From assembly GCF_020379485.1 (NCBI RefSeq), contig NC_063448.1:19553726-19617725 (forward strand): a stretch of 64,000 bases of DNA, in the 5' to 3' direction. The notes beneath the pieces were generated by a model, which saw only the letters and a program-made list of their open reading frames with translations, made no database searches and was not told where the DNA came from. The first letter of the stretch is position 1, and each line of letters opens with the position of its first letter. Made by a program: the position numbers and the translations under genes. Positions 1-10,716 of this stretch are shown one piece after another. This stretch comes from Brassica napus. Taxonomy: Eukaryota > Streptophyta > Magnoliopsida > Brassicales > Brassicaceae.

Positions 1-203
1 TGAAATAGAAGCGCAGTCGCCATGTTATTTTTCTTCTCATCTTTTACTCCCGGCTCGATTGCTTCCCATACTTCACTTACCTTTAATGCTATGTTCATTC
101 TCATAGCCCAGACGGTGTAGTTTGAGGATGTTAACATAGGAAACTTTATGGAGGCAGGCCCCTTGTCCTTGTGCAATACGACTTCATCTTTGTCATCTCC
201 CAT
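1..203 (-). CDS. Copia gag polyprotein, N-terminal 67 codons
   Basis: The ATG at 203-201 opens a frame that stays open to the window edge. The product begins MGDDKDEVVLHKDKGPASIK and continues with a tract containing KFPMLTSSNYTVWAMRMNIAL. That is the DUF4219/UBN2 signature at the N-terminus of plant Copia gag, including the conserved NYxxWxxxM pattern. The spacing from the primer-binding site (22 nt) supports this start. Gag forms the cytoplasmic virus-like particle that packages element RNA. No stop or frameshift is seen in the visible part; whether the whole element is intact cannot be judged here. Confidence 0.8.
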   Translation of the reverse strand, partial: MGDDKDEVVLHKDKGPASIKFPMLTSSNYTVWAMRMNIALKVSEVWEAIEPGVKDEKKNNMATALLF

Positions 204-225
204 GGTTGTTGTTATTTTGAGGTTT

Positions 226-237
226 GCTCTGATACCA
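226..237 (-). promoter_or_regulatory. Primer-binding site of Copia-1
   Basis: The minus strand reads TGGTATCAGAGC, the standard initiator-methionine tRNA primer site of plant Copia elements. It sits between the LTR end and the gag start codon. Confidence 0.85.
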
Positions 238-498
238 AATATAGAATCACAACTTCAAGAATTAAAAGACCAAAACTTCAAATAAGAATACTCTCTTATT
301 AATGCTCAAGAAACTTCACAAAACTTAAGCTCTCAAATCACCCACACCTAATGTCACACATTGACATCGGTTTATATAGGAAATATAAAGTCCTAAACTC
401 ACATAACATAAGATAATTAGATACTCCTAATTATCAAAGGACTTTCCTATTTCCTAATAAGATAGCTTTATCTTTAAGCTACTCCAAGCTTATCAACA

Positions 499-536
499 GC
501 AACTATGTATAATTATTATTAAAAATTTGGGATCAA
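499..536. other. Short host remnant between Copia-1 and Athila, with target duplication
   Basis: AT-rich unique sequence. The last five bases (532-536, ATCAA) are one copy of the Athila target-site duplication. The other copy is at 13943-13947. The remnant therefore continues directly into 13943 onward, downstream of the permease exon. Confidence 0.8.
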
Positions 537-747
537 TGATATCTTCTCAATTTGCATTGTTTTAACTATTCATTCTAGCATATGCTGACCATTTAGGATA
601 GCATTTAGATATGTTTAGGATTGCATTGCATTACATATGTCCTTATCAGGTGATGGAGATTTCAATTGGTGACTTTGGAGCATTTAGAGATGGTTTGGAG
701 GCAAAAAAGGGGTGATTCTCGAGAAAGAGACGCATTGATCAAGTGTC

Positions 748-1196
748 CCAGCGGCATAAGGAAGTCCCAGCGGCCTTTTGGCCCCTCAAGAAGCCGCTGC
801 CAGCGCTGTGAAACGGAGAAGTATGGGAGCGGCCTTACGCAGCGGTGTACCGAAGCCGCTGTAGACGCTCGAGAGATGAAGACTCAAGAAATGAAGACCA
901 AGTGCGGGAGCGGCCTGACGCAGCGGTGTGACGAGACCGCTGGCAAAATACCTCCTTCCCTGCCGCGTTCGTACTTGTCGCAGCGGTGTACCGAAGCCGC
1001 TGTAGACGCTCGAGAGATGAAGACTCAAGAAATGGAGACCAAGTGCGGGAGCGGCCTGAGGCAGCAGTGTTGCGAGACCGCTGGGAAAATACCTCGTTCC
1101 CTGCCGCGTTCGTACTTGTCGCAGCGGTGTGATGACGAAGCAAGTAAGCCGCTGCGAGTGTCCCAGCGGCTAGGCGGAGCGGTTTCACGTGGCCGC
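748..1196 (+). repeat. AGCGG/CCGCT palindrome module in the 5' LTR, with 141-bp tandem duplication
   Basis: About twenty copies of AGCGG or its complement CCGCT lie in 450 bp, many as convergent pairs separated by 8-25 bp (for example GCAGCGGTGT followed by GAAGCCGCTGT). A 141-bp unit is tandemly repeated (861-1001 and 1002-1141), with phrases such as TTCGTACTTGTCGCAGCGG recurring. Because these runs stay open in several frames, spurious reading frames appear on both strands; they are not genes. The same module is in the 3' LTR (about 12547-12995), and a diverged copy lies at 8097-8328. Confidence 0.85.
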
Positions 1197-1303
1197 TGCG
1201 AGTCAAGAAAGTCAACATTTTCCGGGTTTGACCAGATAATTACCAATTTGTGTTTTGGTTAACCCAGGTTTGTTGGGTTAAACCAGGTTCGACTTTAAGC
1301 TAG

Positions 1304-1310
1304 TATAAAG
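1304..1310 (+). promoter_or_regulatory. Putative TATA box of the Athila LTR promoter
   Basis: TATAAAG, 108 bp downstream of the palindrome module and the only good TATA match in the LTR. Transcription would start about 30 bp downstream. The same sequence is at 13103-13109 in the 3' LTR. Confidence 0.6.
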
Positions 1311-2146
1311 GTCCTTCAGACCTAATTGTAGGATCTTATCTTGTTTTCTATCAAATCACAAAAGTACTTTGAGGTGAAAGATTATATCTGGATCATTTCT
1401 CTCTTGTGATTGCTTGATTTTCTTGATCTCTTATCATGTTTAGCACCAAATCATCTTTGATTCTTGGGCTCATCATGGAGAGTAGTGAGTAGTCATCTTT
1501 GGATTCATGGGTTAGGGAGATTAAGGGTGATTAAGCTAGATCTAAGGTGTTTAGGTATAGATCAATCTTATTCCTTGCTAGTAGAGGGCTTTTAATGCAA
1601 TTTTAGAGTTGGCCTCTCCAAAGTTGAGCTCTAGGCATTTCATACCCGGAAGGTGTTTGATGAAATGTCTGAACCAACACTCCTAAGCTTTTAACATCCT
1701 TTGCCAAAGGGATTTGTTGTTAAAGGTGTTAAGATGGCTAGTAGACTTGAGATTAATGATTACTTAGGTAACATTCAACCAAAGGAATTTGATGCTTGAG
1801 TTATCTAGGTAAATGAGCATTCATCTAGGGATAGAGTTTGCTTAGGATTGTGTCTAGGCCTAAGGAAAATATAAATTGGTTAAAAGTTGACACCTTTAGG
1901 TTGAATCTTGATCACCCAAGATCAGTTCCCATAGCCCATGAGTTCTCACTTCTTATAAGAAAGAAAGCTTGTGCCTTTATTGCATTTTAGGTAGTAAGTT
2001 AGTTTCAAATCATCTCAAAAACTGGTAGCACTTAGATTAAGCATGGTCTTGCATTCCCTTTGCATCATAATCACCTAGGATTGGTTCGACAATCTTTTAT
2101 ACTACATTGATTTGATCTTAGACCCTTGAAAAGTCATGTATCAAAT

Positions 2147-2159
2147 TGGCGCCGTTGCC
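2147..2159 (+). promoter_or_regulatory. Athila primer-binding site (tRNA-Asp type)
   Basis: TGGCGCCGTTGCC starts 3 nt after the LTR end. It matches the complement of the 3' end of plant tRNA-Asp, the usual primer for Athila and Tat Gypsy elements. Confidence 0.9.
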
Positions 2160-2383
2160 AAATTCTAAGTTGATTGTGACATTGGGATTTAGTCATTTGC
2201 TTGAGACTAAGTCAATTTTTATTTAATCGTGTTATTGCTTCTCTTTGTTCTTCTCTCTTTGCATTTCAGGTGTATGAACACAAGGAGCAGAGGTCCAACA
2301 AACCTAGTTCCGAGAGTTGAAGACATTAGAGCACTTGAGAGGGAGATAGCAAGACAAAAAGAGAAGTAGAGCAACAGGCTCAC

Positions 2384-5300
2384 TTGCAAGGGTTGGGGTT
2401 TGATATGGAGAATCTGCCTCAAGATGGTGAAGCCCAAGGAGGCAATGGTCCAGGAGCTAATCATTTTAGACCACAGCGCCAGCCACAACATCCACAACGC
2501 CAAGCTCGTGCCATTGGAGCCTATGATCAACCTCACATTCATGGTCATAGGTTGGGAATCAGAGCACCAGCTGTGGAGAACAACAACTTCGACATCAAGT
2601 CAGGGCTGCTCAACACTATAGAGAACAACAAGTATCATGGTCTTGTTGCTGAAGACCCTTTTGATCACTTGTACAAGTTTGATCAGTACTGTGGCTTGTC
2701 CAAGACAAATGGTGTTTCTGAAGATGCTTTCAAGCTGAAGCTATTTCCTTTCTCTTTGGGAGACAAGGCACACCAATGGGAGAAGACTCTTCCAAGTGAC
2801 ACTGTCACTACTTGGGAAGATTGCAAGAGAGCTTTCGTAGAAAAGTTTTTCTCTACTTCAAGGACAGCTAAGATCAGGAACGAAATCTCCGGATTTCAAC
2901 AAAAAGGTCTAGAGAGCTTCAGTGAAGCATGGAAAAGGTTCAAGGGTTATTGGTCTCAGTGCCCTCATCATGGTTTCAGCAAGGAGAGCTTGCTTAGCAC
3001 CTTCTATAGAGGAGCCTTACCACAGTGCAGAAACAGGCTTGATACTGCCAGCAATGGTTTCTTCTTGGGGAGAACTGAAGAAGAAGCAGAGGAACTGGTG
3101 GAGAACATGGCTAAGAGCGACTCAGTCTACAGCGAGGAGCATGATAGGGTCAACAGAAATGATGATCAACAGACAAAGAGAGAGATCAAGTCCCTGCAGG
3201 AGAAGATGGACTTGCTTCTTTCTAACCAAGCTAAACAAGAGCAGGTCAACTTTGTGGGTGGTCCTATTCAAGAGATTCCTCCCAAGATTAATGAGGTTGA
3301 TGGTTTGGAAGGACAAGAAGAGCTGTGCTTCATCAACAACAATGGTTCTTGGTACAGGAAGGAACCTAACTTTCAGTACAACAACTACCAGCAAAAGTCC
3401 TACTCAAACAACCAGCAAGGAGGATACCAGCAGAGGCAAAACACTCAGCAAGGGAGCTATCAGCCTAGGCAAAACACCCCTCCTGGTTTCAACAATAACA
3501 ACAATCAGTCTACTCAAGCTCAAGGAAGTTCTTCACAGGCTCCAGCTTCAGATACAAGTGTGGATGCAATGTTCAAGAAACTTTTGGATTTTCAGGCCAA
3601 GAATGAGAAGACAATGGGTTATGAGTTCACGAAAATTCACTCCAAGATTGATGGAAGTTACAATGAGCTCAACAACAAGATCCGCCATTTGGAGAATCAG
3701 TTTGCTTCAATGAACTCTCAGCCAAGTCGCCAACAAGGGGCATTACCTGGAAAGCCAGAGCAAAATCCCAAGGAGACAATGAAAGCCATCACCCTTAGGA
3801 GTGGAAAACAGCTACCACCAAGAACTCTCATTAGGGATAATGAGAAGCAAGATGGGGAGGTGGTCATCAATGTGGATGATGATGTAGTTATTATGGATGA
3901 GAAGACCAATGAAGAGATCTTGGAGAAAATAGTTGAAGCAAAAGGAAAGGGTAAAATTGGAGAAGAAAAGAAGGGGGAGAACAAGAATGAAGTTGCTACT
4001 TCATCAAAAGAAGCTCTATTCAATCCTCCTCCCTATGAACCAAAACTTCCTTTTCCCGGTAGATTCAAGAGACAGCTTTTGGAGCAATACAAGGCTTTAT
4101 TTGAGAAACAAATGAGTGAAGTTCAGATTACTATGCCCATAATTGATGCCTTCATGCTAGTGCCTCAATACAGCAAGTTCCTCAAGGATGCTGTAACTAA
4201 GAAGAAGAAGGAGATGGAAGGCATGGTGGTTCTTACTCATGAGTGTAGTGCTATTATCCAAAGGCTAACCATCCCTAAGAAGCTTGAAGATCCAGGAAGC
4301 TTTACTTTACCTTGTGCCATTGGGCAATTTACTTTTGAGAGGTGTCTATGCGATTTGGGAGCAAGTGTGAGCCTTATGCCTCTCTCCATTGCTAAAAGGC
4401 TTGGCTTTACACAATACAAGAAGTGTAGACTCTCTCTTGTGCTAGCTGATCGCTCAGTGAAGATTCCCATTGGTATCCTAGAAGATCTCCCTGTCATGGT
4501 TGGAAATTGTGAGATCCCTACAGATTTTGTGGTGTTAGAGATGGATGAAGAACCAACAGATCCTTTAATATTGGGGAGACCTTTCTTGGCTACAGCAGGA
4601 GCAGTTGTGAATGTTAAGGAAGGGAAGATTGATCTTCACCTTGGAAAGGGAAACATTCTTCACTTTGACATCAAGGAGGTAATGAAGAAGCCTATTACTC
4701 AAAGCCAAGCATTCTACATTGAGGAGATGGAGGTGTTAGCTGATGAACTTCTAGAGGAGTTGGCACTTGAAGACTCTCTACAACATGCCTTAACAATTGA
4801 GAGAGAGGTCCAAATGGTTGAGAACAAGGAAAGTGATGCTTATGTGAAGATGCTGGACTCTCACAGAGAGATTAGTGATGAAGAACAGAATGAGGAGATT
4901 TCATATGAGGATCACCATGCTTCCCCAACTTCTCAACAAGAGAATCTCCAAGAGGATGATTGGAGTGAACTCAAAGCACCAAAAGTGGAGCTTAAACCTC
5001 TTCCCCATGGTGTAAGGTATGCTTTCCTTGGCCCTAATGAGACTTACCCTATTATAGTGAGTAGTGAGCTTAGTGAAGATGAATTGTCTAAACTTTTGAA
5101 TGAACTTAAAAAGTATAGAAAGGCAATAGGCTACTCACTAGATGATATTAAAGGGCTATCACCTTCTTTATGCATGCATAGGATACATCTAGAGGATGAA
5201 TCTATGACTTCTATAGAACATCAAAGAAGGTTGAACCCCAACTTGAAGGATGCAGGAGTCATCTATCCTATTTCGGATAGCAAATGGGTGTCTCCTGTGC

Positions 5301-7900
5301 ATGTTGTTCCAAAGAAAGGAGGAATGACTGTGGTTAAAAATGATAAGGATGAACTAATACCAACAAGAACAATAACAGGACATAGGATGTGCATAGATTA
5401 TCGAAAACTTAACAAAGCATCTAGAAAGGATCATTTTCCATTGCCATTCATTGATCAAATGCTTGAGAGACTTGCAAATCATCCATATTATTGTTTTCTT
5501 GATGGGTATTCCGGGTTCTTCCAAATCCCCATACATCCAAATGATCAAGAGAAAACGACTTTTACATGCCCCTATGGCACCTTTGCTTATCGAAGGATGC
5601 CATTTGGGCTATGTAATGCTCCAGCCACTTTCCAAAGATGCATGATGTCTATTTTCTCTGATCTTATAGAGGATGTTGTGGAGGTGTTTATGGATGATTT
5701 CTCTGTCTACGGATCTTCGTTTTCTGCTTGTTTGTCAAATCTTAGCAGGGTCCTCAAGAGATGTGAAGAGACCAACCTTGTGCTGAACTGGGAGAAGTGT
5801 CACTTCATGGTTAAGGAAGGGATTGTGCTTGGACACAAGATTTCAGAGAGGGGGATTGAGGTAGACAAGGCCAAGATTGAAGTGATGGTTGGGTTAGCTG
5901 CACCAAAGACGGTTAAAGACATTAGAAGCTTCCTCGGTCATGCTGGATTCTATAGAAGATTCATCCAAGACTTCTCGATGATAGCAAGGCCAATGACTAA
6001 GCTTCTATGCAAGGAGGCTGCATTCGTCTTTGATTGGGAATGTCTACAAGCCTTCAAGAAGTTGAAGGAGAAGCTGGTTAGCGCCCCAATTGTGCAGCCA
6101 CCAGATTGGGATCTCCCCTTTGAGATCATGTGTGATGCTAGTGACTATGCTGTGGGAGCTGTTCTTGGTCAAAAGAAAGACAAGAAGACTCATGTGATCT
6201 ACTATGCGAGTAAAACTCTTGATGAAGCCCAAATGAAGTATGCCACAACTGAGAAGGAGTTGCTAGCCATTGTCTACGCCTTTGAAAAGTTCAGAAGCTA
6301 CTTAGTTGGGTCGAAGGTCATAGTCTACACTGATCATGCTGCATTGAGACACCTCATGGCCAAGAAGGATGCTAAGCCAAGGCTGTTGAGGTGGATCTTG
6401 CTGTTACAAGAGTTTGACCTTGAGATTAGAGACAAGCCAGGAGTTGAGAATAGTGTAGCAGATCACTTGTCTAGACTGAAGATTGAGAGTGGGATCCCTA
6501 TTGATGAAGGGCTTCCAGAAGAGCAAATCATGGCCATTGGAGCGGTGGTAGCAGCTTGTGAAACTGGAAAGAAACTTGAAGAAGTGAAGGCAACTGAAGA
6601 GAAAGGGCCTTGGTATGCTGATTTGGTGAACTACTTAGCTTGTGGGAGAGAGCCACTTGATCTTGAGGGATATGCCAAGAAGAAGTTCTACAAAGATGTG
6701 AAGCGATACTATTGGGATGAACCTTACCTCTACATCCTTTGTAGAGATCAACTCTATAGAAGAGCAGTAGCTGATGAAGAAATTGAAGGGATCCTCACAC
6801 ACTGTCATGGATCATCCTATGGAGGGCACTTTGCTACTTTCAAGACTGTCTCAAAGGTGTTACAAGCTGGGTTTTGGTGGCCTCATATGTTCAAAGACAC
6901 TCAAGACTTTGTCTCTAGGTGTGATTCATGCCAAAGGAGAGGAAACATCACCAAAAGAAATGAGATGCCTCAAAACCCAATTCTAGAAGTGGAGGTGTTT
7001 GATGTGTGGGGTATTGACTTCATGGGACCATTCCCATCATCTTTTGGCAACAAATACATCCTTGTAGCTGTTGACTACGTCTCCAAGTGGGTAGAAGCTG
7101 TGGCAAGTCCCACCAATGATTCTAGGGTGGTGATAAAGATGTTCAAAAGTACCATCTTTCCAAGGTTTGGAGTTCCAAGAGCTGTCATCAGTGATGGGGG
7201 TTCTCACTTCATCAACAAGCTGTTTGAAAGTCTTCTCAAGAAGAATGGTGTGAAGCATAAGGTTGCAACACCATACCATCCTCAGACAAGTGGACAAGTT
7301 GAGATCTCCAACAGAGAAATCAAGTCTATCTTGGAGAAAACAGTGGGGACTACAAGGAAGGATTGGTCCATCAAGCTAGATGATGCACTATGGGCTTATA
7401 GGACTGCTTACAAGACTCCTTTAGGAACCACGCCTTTCAACCTTGTGTATGGGAAGGCTTGTCATCTACCGGTTGAACTTGAGTACAAAGCATTGTGGGC
7501 TGTTAAGTTGCTGAACTTTGACATCAAGAGTGCAAAGGAGAAGAGACTTCTCCAACTCAATGAACTGGAGGAGATCCGACTTGATGCTTTTGAGAACTCA
7601 AGGATTTACAAGGAGAAAACCAAAGCTTTTCATGACAAGAAGATCTTGAAGAGAGAATTCAATGCTGGAGATCAAGTGCTTCTCTACAACTCTAGACTGA
7701 AGTTGTTCCCCGGGAAGCTCAAGTCAAGATGGTCCGGTCCTTTCAAGATCAAGGAAGTTAGGCCATATGGGGCAATTGTGTTATGGAATAAGGATGGTGG
7801 AGACTTTACAGTCAATGGACAGAGGGTTAAGCTCTACATGGGAGCAACAACAGAGGATGAGAGAACCTCAGTTCCTCTCTCCGATCCCATTCTCGCCTAG
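2384..7900 (+). CDS. Athila gag-pol polyprotein (gag, protease, RT, RNase H, integrase)
   Basis: Open for 1838 codons. Gag core lies at about residues 80-240; no CCHC zinc knuckle is seen, as is usual in this clade. Aspartic protease: DLGAS with catalytic Asp near 657. Reverse transcriptase: catalytic FMDD at 1102-1105. RNase H: CDAS with Asp near 1251. Integrase: an HHCC zinc domain ([10 protein letters not shown], then CDSC), then D1545, D1604 and E1640, a D-D-35-E core. All enzyme motifs look intact. The natural start appears to be the ATG at 2274, but after about 30 codons its frame stops at 2367-2369. A one-base loss in the A-run near 2356-2360 explains the break. The first ATG inside the long frame is at 2405. 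The product would make particle and enzymes for reverse transcription and integration. Confidence 0.9.
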   Translation: MQGLGFDMENLPQDGEAQGGNGPGANHFRPQRQPQHPQRQARAIGAYDQPHIHGHRLGIRAPAVENNNFDIKSGLLNTIENNKYHGLVAEDPFDHLYKFDQYCGLSKTNGVSEDAFKLKLFPFSLGDKAHQWEKTLPSDTVTTWEDCKRAFVEKFFSTSRTAKIRNEISGFQQKGLESFSEAWKRFKGYWSQCPHHGFSKESLLSTFYRGALPQCRNRLDTASNGFFLGRTEEEAEELVENMAKSDSVYSEEHDRVNRNDDQQTKREIKSLQEKMDLLLSNQAKQEQVNFVGGPIQEIPPKINEVDGLEGQEELCFINNNGSWYRKEPNFQYNNYQQKSYSNNQQGGYQQRQNTQQGSYQPRQNTPPGFNNNNNQSTQAQGSSSQAPASDTSVDAMFKKLLDFQAKNEKTMGYEFTKIHSKIDGSYNELNNKIRHLENQFASMNSQPSRQQGALPGKPEQNPKETMKAITLRSGKQLPPRTLIRDNEKQDGEVVINVDDDVVIMDEKTNEEILEKIVEAKGKGKIGEEKKGENKNEVATSSKEALFNPPPYEPKLPFPGRFKRQLLEQYKALFEKQMSEVQITMPIIDAFMLVPQYSKFLKDAVTKKKKEMEGMVVLTHECSAIIQRLTIPKKLEDPGSFTLPCAIGQFTFERCLCDLGASVSLMPLSIAKRLGFTQYKKCRLSLVLADRSVKIPIGILEDLPVMVGNCEIPTDFVVLEMDEEPTDPLILGRPFLATAGAVVNVKEGKIDLHLGKGNILHFDIKEVMKKPITQSQAFYIEEMEVLADELLEELALEDSLQHALTIEREVQMVENKESDAYVKMLDSHREISDEEQNEEISYEDHHASPTSQQENLQEDDWSELKAPKVELKPLPHGVRYAFLGPNETYPIIVSSELSEDELSKLLNELKKYRKAIGYSLDDIKGLSPSLCMHRIHLEDESMTSIEHQRRLNPNLKDAGVIYPISDSKWVSPVHVVPKKGGMTVVKNDKDELIPTRTITGHRMCIDYRKLNKASRKDHFPLPFIDQMLERLANHPYYCFLDGYSGFFQIPIHPNDQEKTTFTCPYGTFAYRRMPFGLCNAPATFQRCMMSIFSDLIEDVVEVFMDDFSVYGSSFSACLSNLSRVLKRCEETNLVLNWEKCHFMVKEGIVLGHKISERGIEVDKAKIEVMVGLAAPKTVKDIRSFLGHAGFYRRFIQDFSMIARPMTKLLCKEAAFVFDWECLQAFKKLKEKLVSAPIVQPPDWDLPFEIMCDASDYAVGAVLGQKKDKKTHVIYYASKTLDEAQMKYATTEKELLAIVYAFEKFRSYLVGSKVIVYTDHAALRHLMAKKDAKPRLLRWILLLQEFDLEIRDKPGVENSVADHLSRLKIESGIPIDEGLPEEQIMAIGAVVAACETGKKLEEVKATEEKGPWYADLVNYLACGREPLDLEGYAKKKFYKDVKRYYWDEPYLYILCRDQLYRRAVADEEIEGILTHCHGSSYGGHFATFKTVSKVLQAGFWWPHMFKDTQDFVSRCDSCQRRGNITKRNEMPQNPILEVEVFDVWGIDFMGPFPSSFGNKYILVAVDYVSKWVEAVASPTNDSRVVIKMFKSTIFPRFGVPRAVISDGGSHFINKLFESLLKKNGVKHKVATPYHPQTSGQVEISNREIKSILEKTVGTTRKDWSIKLDDALWAYRTAYKTPLGTTPFNLVYGKACHLPVELEYKALWAVKLLNFDIKSAKEKRLLQLNELEEIRLDAFENSRIYKEKTKAFHDKKILKREFNAGDQVLLYNSRLKLFPGKLKSRWSGPFKIKEVRPYGAIVLWNKDGGDFTVNGQRVKLYMGATTEDERTSVPLSDPILA

Positions 7901-8096
7901 CCAAGAATAAAGGAAGTCAAGCTAGAGACTTAAAACAAGCTCACTTGGGAGGAAGTCCCATGTCTATCCTTGTACATATTTTTATTTTTTTTTCTATTTC
8001 TAGTATGTCTTTGGCTATTTTTCTGTGTCTATCAGACCTTCAGGTCCAAGAGGAGAGATTATGGCATTAAACGAGGTGTGGTGAGGTTCAAAACGC
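7901..8096. other. Noncoding spacer after pol
   Basis: T-rich spacer between the pol stop and the internal palindrome module. No gene is seen. Confidence 0.6.
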
Positions 8097-8328
8097 TCAC
8101 AGCGGCCAACCACAGCGGTCTACACATACCGCTGCGACTAAATGAGAAATATGCTCGAAGTCTCACAGCGGTATCATGGAGCGGTCTCATCAAACCGCTG
8201 TGAAAATACTCTACCCCCTGCCCGATTCGTACTTGTCGCAGCGGTCTGTGAGATTTTGAGGCAATAAGCCGCTGTGAGAGGCGCAGCGGTCTGGCGGAGC
8301 GGTTTACGGCGACCGCTGCGACACTCAA
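8097..8328 (+). repeat. Internal copy of the AGCGG/CCGCT palindrome module
   Basis: It holds convergent AGCGGT...ACCGCT pairs like the LTR module (for example CAGCGGTCTACACATACCGC). It shares the phrase TTCGTACTTGTCGCAGCGGT and the ending GGAGCGGTTT...GACCGCTGCGA. It is clearly homologous to the LTR module but well diverged. It lies just in front of the leader of the env-like frame, so it may be a second promoter or enhancer. That function is inferred. Confidence 0.75.
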
Positions 8329-8594
8329 TTGCGCGTACCGGCGTCGATTTCCGGTTCAATTCAACTGAACCGGATCGAAATCACCAAAACCCGACGCGAG
8401 ACACTCCTTCTTCCTCTCTACAATCGTATCTCTCTCTCTCTCCCTTATCAAAAACTCCATACTTTCATTCTCTCCAACATAAAAACTCATAAATCTCTCA
8501 ATTCTTCACCAAATTCGTTGATTCAAGTTGCTATCTCCGTGATTTCACTTCGACTTTTCATTTCCCTACTCTTGTTTATCTGAAACAAGCTAAG

Positions 8595-8957
8595 GTATAG
8601 AGAAATCGTCATCTTATTTTCGGATTTAAAATTTCCATTTTTTTAAAAAGTGGTTGCATGGTTGATTTCTTGTTCAATACTCGTTAATTATGTCCTTTTA
8701 AGCTTGATTGATGAGTTGGGTAGATGAAAAACGTGTTTAATTGACCTGAATTCGAATTTGAAAAAGTTAGGGTTCATATTGGGGATTTTCGAAATTTGAA
8801 ATGGAGTGATTGTTTGATGTTAAAATTGAGTTTATTGAGTCATAGAAGATGAGTATGAATGCCATTAGCTGTTTTTGAACTCATTAACTCTTTCCAAGCT
8901 TAAATTTGTTTCTTATTGATCATGTCACTTATACAATTTCGAGCTTGTTGATAGCAG
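8595..8957 (+). other. Putative leader intron of the env-like transcript
   Basis: A plant-type donor (AAG|GTATAG) lies at 8594/8595. The segment is T-rich and ends in TTGATAGCAG at 8957, 3 nt before an ATG at 8961. The preceding 8400-8590 is a CT-rich, leader-like stretch. The layout resembles a plant 5'-UTR intron. No transcript evidence is available. Confidence 0.45.
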
Positions 8958-8960
8958 GAC

Positions 8961-10716
8961 ATGGGGAAAGATCGCGGTCCCGGAACTGATCGCATTGTGG
9001 ATGTAGGCACTTCGTCTCGAGCTGGGACAAGAACCAACCCACCACGAGCAGGCGATCAAGGCCAAATCCACCAGCTCAAGTTTCCCGGCGCAGAGCTCCA
9101 CAGCAAAGAGAAAAGTCGCCAGCTGACAGAGCGACATTAGAGGCAGAGATCGAAGAGATGATAGAAGAGGGTCTTAGAGCTGATACTGAAGATGAGGAGG
9201 AAGAAACACCTGCTCCCAAGCCAGCTAAGAAGCGGAAGAGAGTGCCCCCAACCAGCAAACCGACTTCAGCACAACTCTATGAGCGCCTTTATGATGATGT
9301 CAAATGGAACCCCATGAGATTTCCGGATGCTGAAGCTCTTCATGCGCTTGGGATCTATGAAGATGTAAGGATGATTCTCCGGAACATGGGCATGGAGTCA
9401 CTACTTGGCATGAGCTACGGGATTCACAAGGAGGCCTCTTGTGAGTTTTTGTCTACATTCTTCGTGCAATACCATTGCGACGAACATAGGACCGAGGGGT
9501 TTGGGCGCATCAGTTTTAAGATCAATGAGAAAACCTATAAGGTGGGTTTCAAGAAGCTAAGCTCCATTCTCGGTTTCTCGGACAACCGTGGGTTGTTTCT
9601 ACCTGCTAGGTCGGCAATTGTGGATGACATATGGACAATGATTACAGGGTGGTCGCGTACAGCTGGAGAGGACAAGAGCAATGACATCTCCAACCCGGGA
9701 GTGAGATATGCCCACAAGGTCCTTACTCACACAGAGCAAACGATGATGAGCTCAAACTTCTAGCTCTTGGACTTCTCCCTATTCTTGAGGAAGGAACGCT
9801 ACTCCACACCGATCCGGAAGATTTTGAGGATTTGGGACTTGTGGGACTGTTGATGAAGCGGTTTGAGTACTACCGAGATTGGGCTTGGACAACTCCGAAT
9901 GAGAAACCGACACTGTTTATCGGGAGCTTCATTACTCCGATCTTGGAAGCATTTGGGATAGATTTGGGACCTCAGGATCATGCTCCAGCCTCCATTGATC
10001 TCGCTTACTTGAAGAAAACCCATTTCCTCACCGGCCAATCTGGCGATCGGTATGGTTACCCCTTTTGGTCCACTGATCTCGAACCTGAGCAGCTACAGAT
10101 ATTCCTACCTTGTGAGAGATTGACGACGCTATCTGATCCTCGGCATGTACTTTTCGGTCCAGCTGCTCATGAGCTCATTCCCGCAGATTTTGGTGTACTC
10201 GAGACCATCACCAAAGCGCGCAAAAAGAAGACCAAGGCCAGTTCTTCTCGGGCAGCTCGTCCTAGTGATGCTGATGACGAAGGACCGACCACACCAGCCT
10301 CGGTGTATGGGACAGAGAGATACCACTTTCAGCCTTATGGTGGAGTTACACCGAACTTTTCATTGCGCCAAGCTCTCTCTCAAAATGCCAAGTTGCTTCG
10401 GTGGAACAAGATGCAAGATTCCACCATCCACAAGCTGAAGAACTCAGTGAAAGCGCTTAAGAGACAGATGAAAAAGGTCACTGCACTTCTCTCTCAAGTG
10501 TCTATCGGTTCTGGTTGTCAACGGGATGACGTGTTGGCAGCTGCTGGTCCATCTACTCTCCCATACCCCGTCTTCTATGGACCTCCTCGTTCCCCGGAGT
10601 ACCGACTCCGTCGTAGACGCAGGAACACAGCTCCTCCACCCCGAGCCTCCTCCAACGAGTCTCCTTCAGTCGCTACCGACGACGACGACACGGAGGGAGC
10701 ATCCTCCTTTGCTTAG
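8961..10716 (+). pseudogene. Athila ORF1 / env-like protein, frameshifted
   Basis: The product resembles the ATHILA ORF-1 family, found between pol and the 3' LTR of Athila elements and often called env-like. The ATG at 8961 opens a frame that stops near 9138. The main frame runs from about 9040 to 9763, with an acidic, lysine-rich stretch (EDEEEETPAPKPAKKRKR) and the conserved body (WNPMRFPDAEALHALGIYED, GFKKLSSILGF). A second frameshift near 9740 moves the reading frame to the segment ending at 10716, which contains a short coiled-coil-like stretch and a basic, serine-rich tail. The role of these proteins is unknown; an envelope function is only a hypothesis. At least two frame breaks make this copy nonfunctional unless the breaks are sequencing errors. 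Confidence 0.75.

Larger units (their letters stand above)
1..498 (-). mobile_element. Ty1/Copia LTR retrotransposon, 5' end only (Copia-1)
   Basis: Minus-strand element that runs off the left edge. Read on the minus strand, an LTR of about 258 bp starts TGTTGATAAG at 498 and ends near 241. It is followed by a primer-binding site and the start of gag. The LTR contains a TATA-like stretch (TTTATATAGG read on plus) near 370. Its 3' terminus reads TA rather than the usual CA, so the inner boundary is approximate. The rest of the element and its other LTR lie outside the window. It lies 38 bp from the Athila insertion and on the same strand as the permease gene at 14006-14704. Confidence 0.8.
537..2143 (+). 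repeat. Athila 5' LTR
   Basis: 1607 bp, TG...CA. It has three parts. The first about 200 bp are AT-rich. Next comes a GC-rich module (748-1196) built from AGCGG/CCGCT palindromes. Then follow a TATA box and a long transcribed part. It is nearly identical to 12336-13942. Confidence 0.95.

Noticed and set aside
666..1262. 198-codon frame in the Athila LTR, with long frames on the other strand
   Set aside because: It arises from the GC-rich tandem palindrome module, recurs unchanged in the other LTR and has no family resemblance. The stops are simply absent in these repeats.
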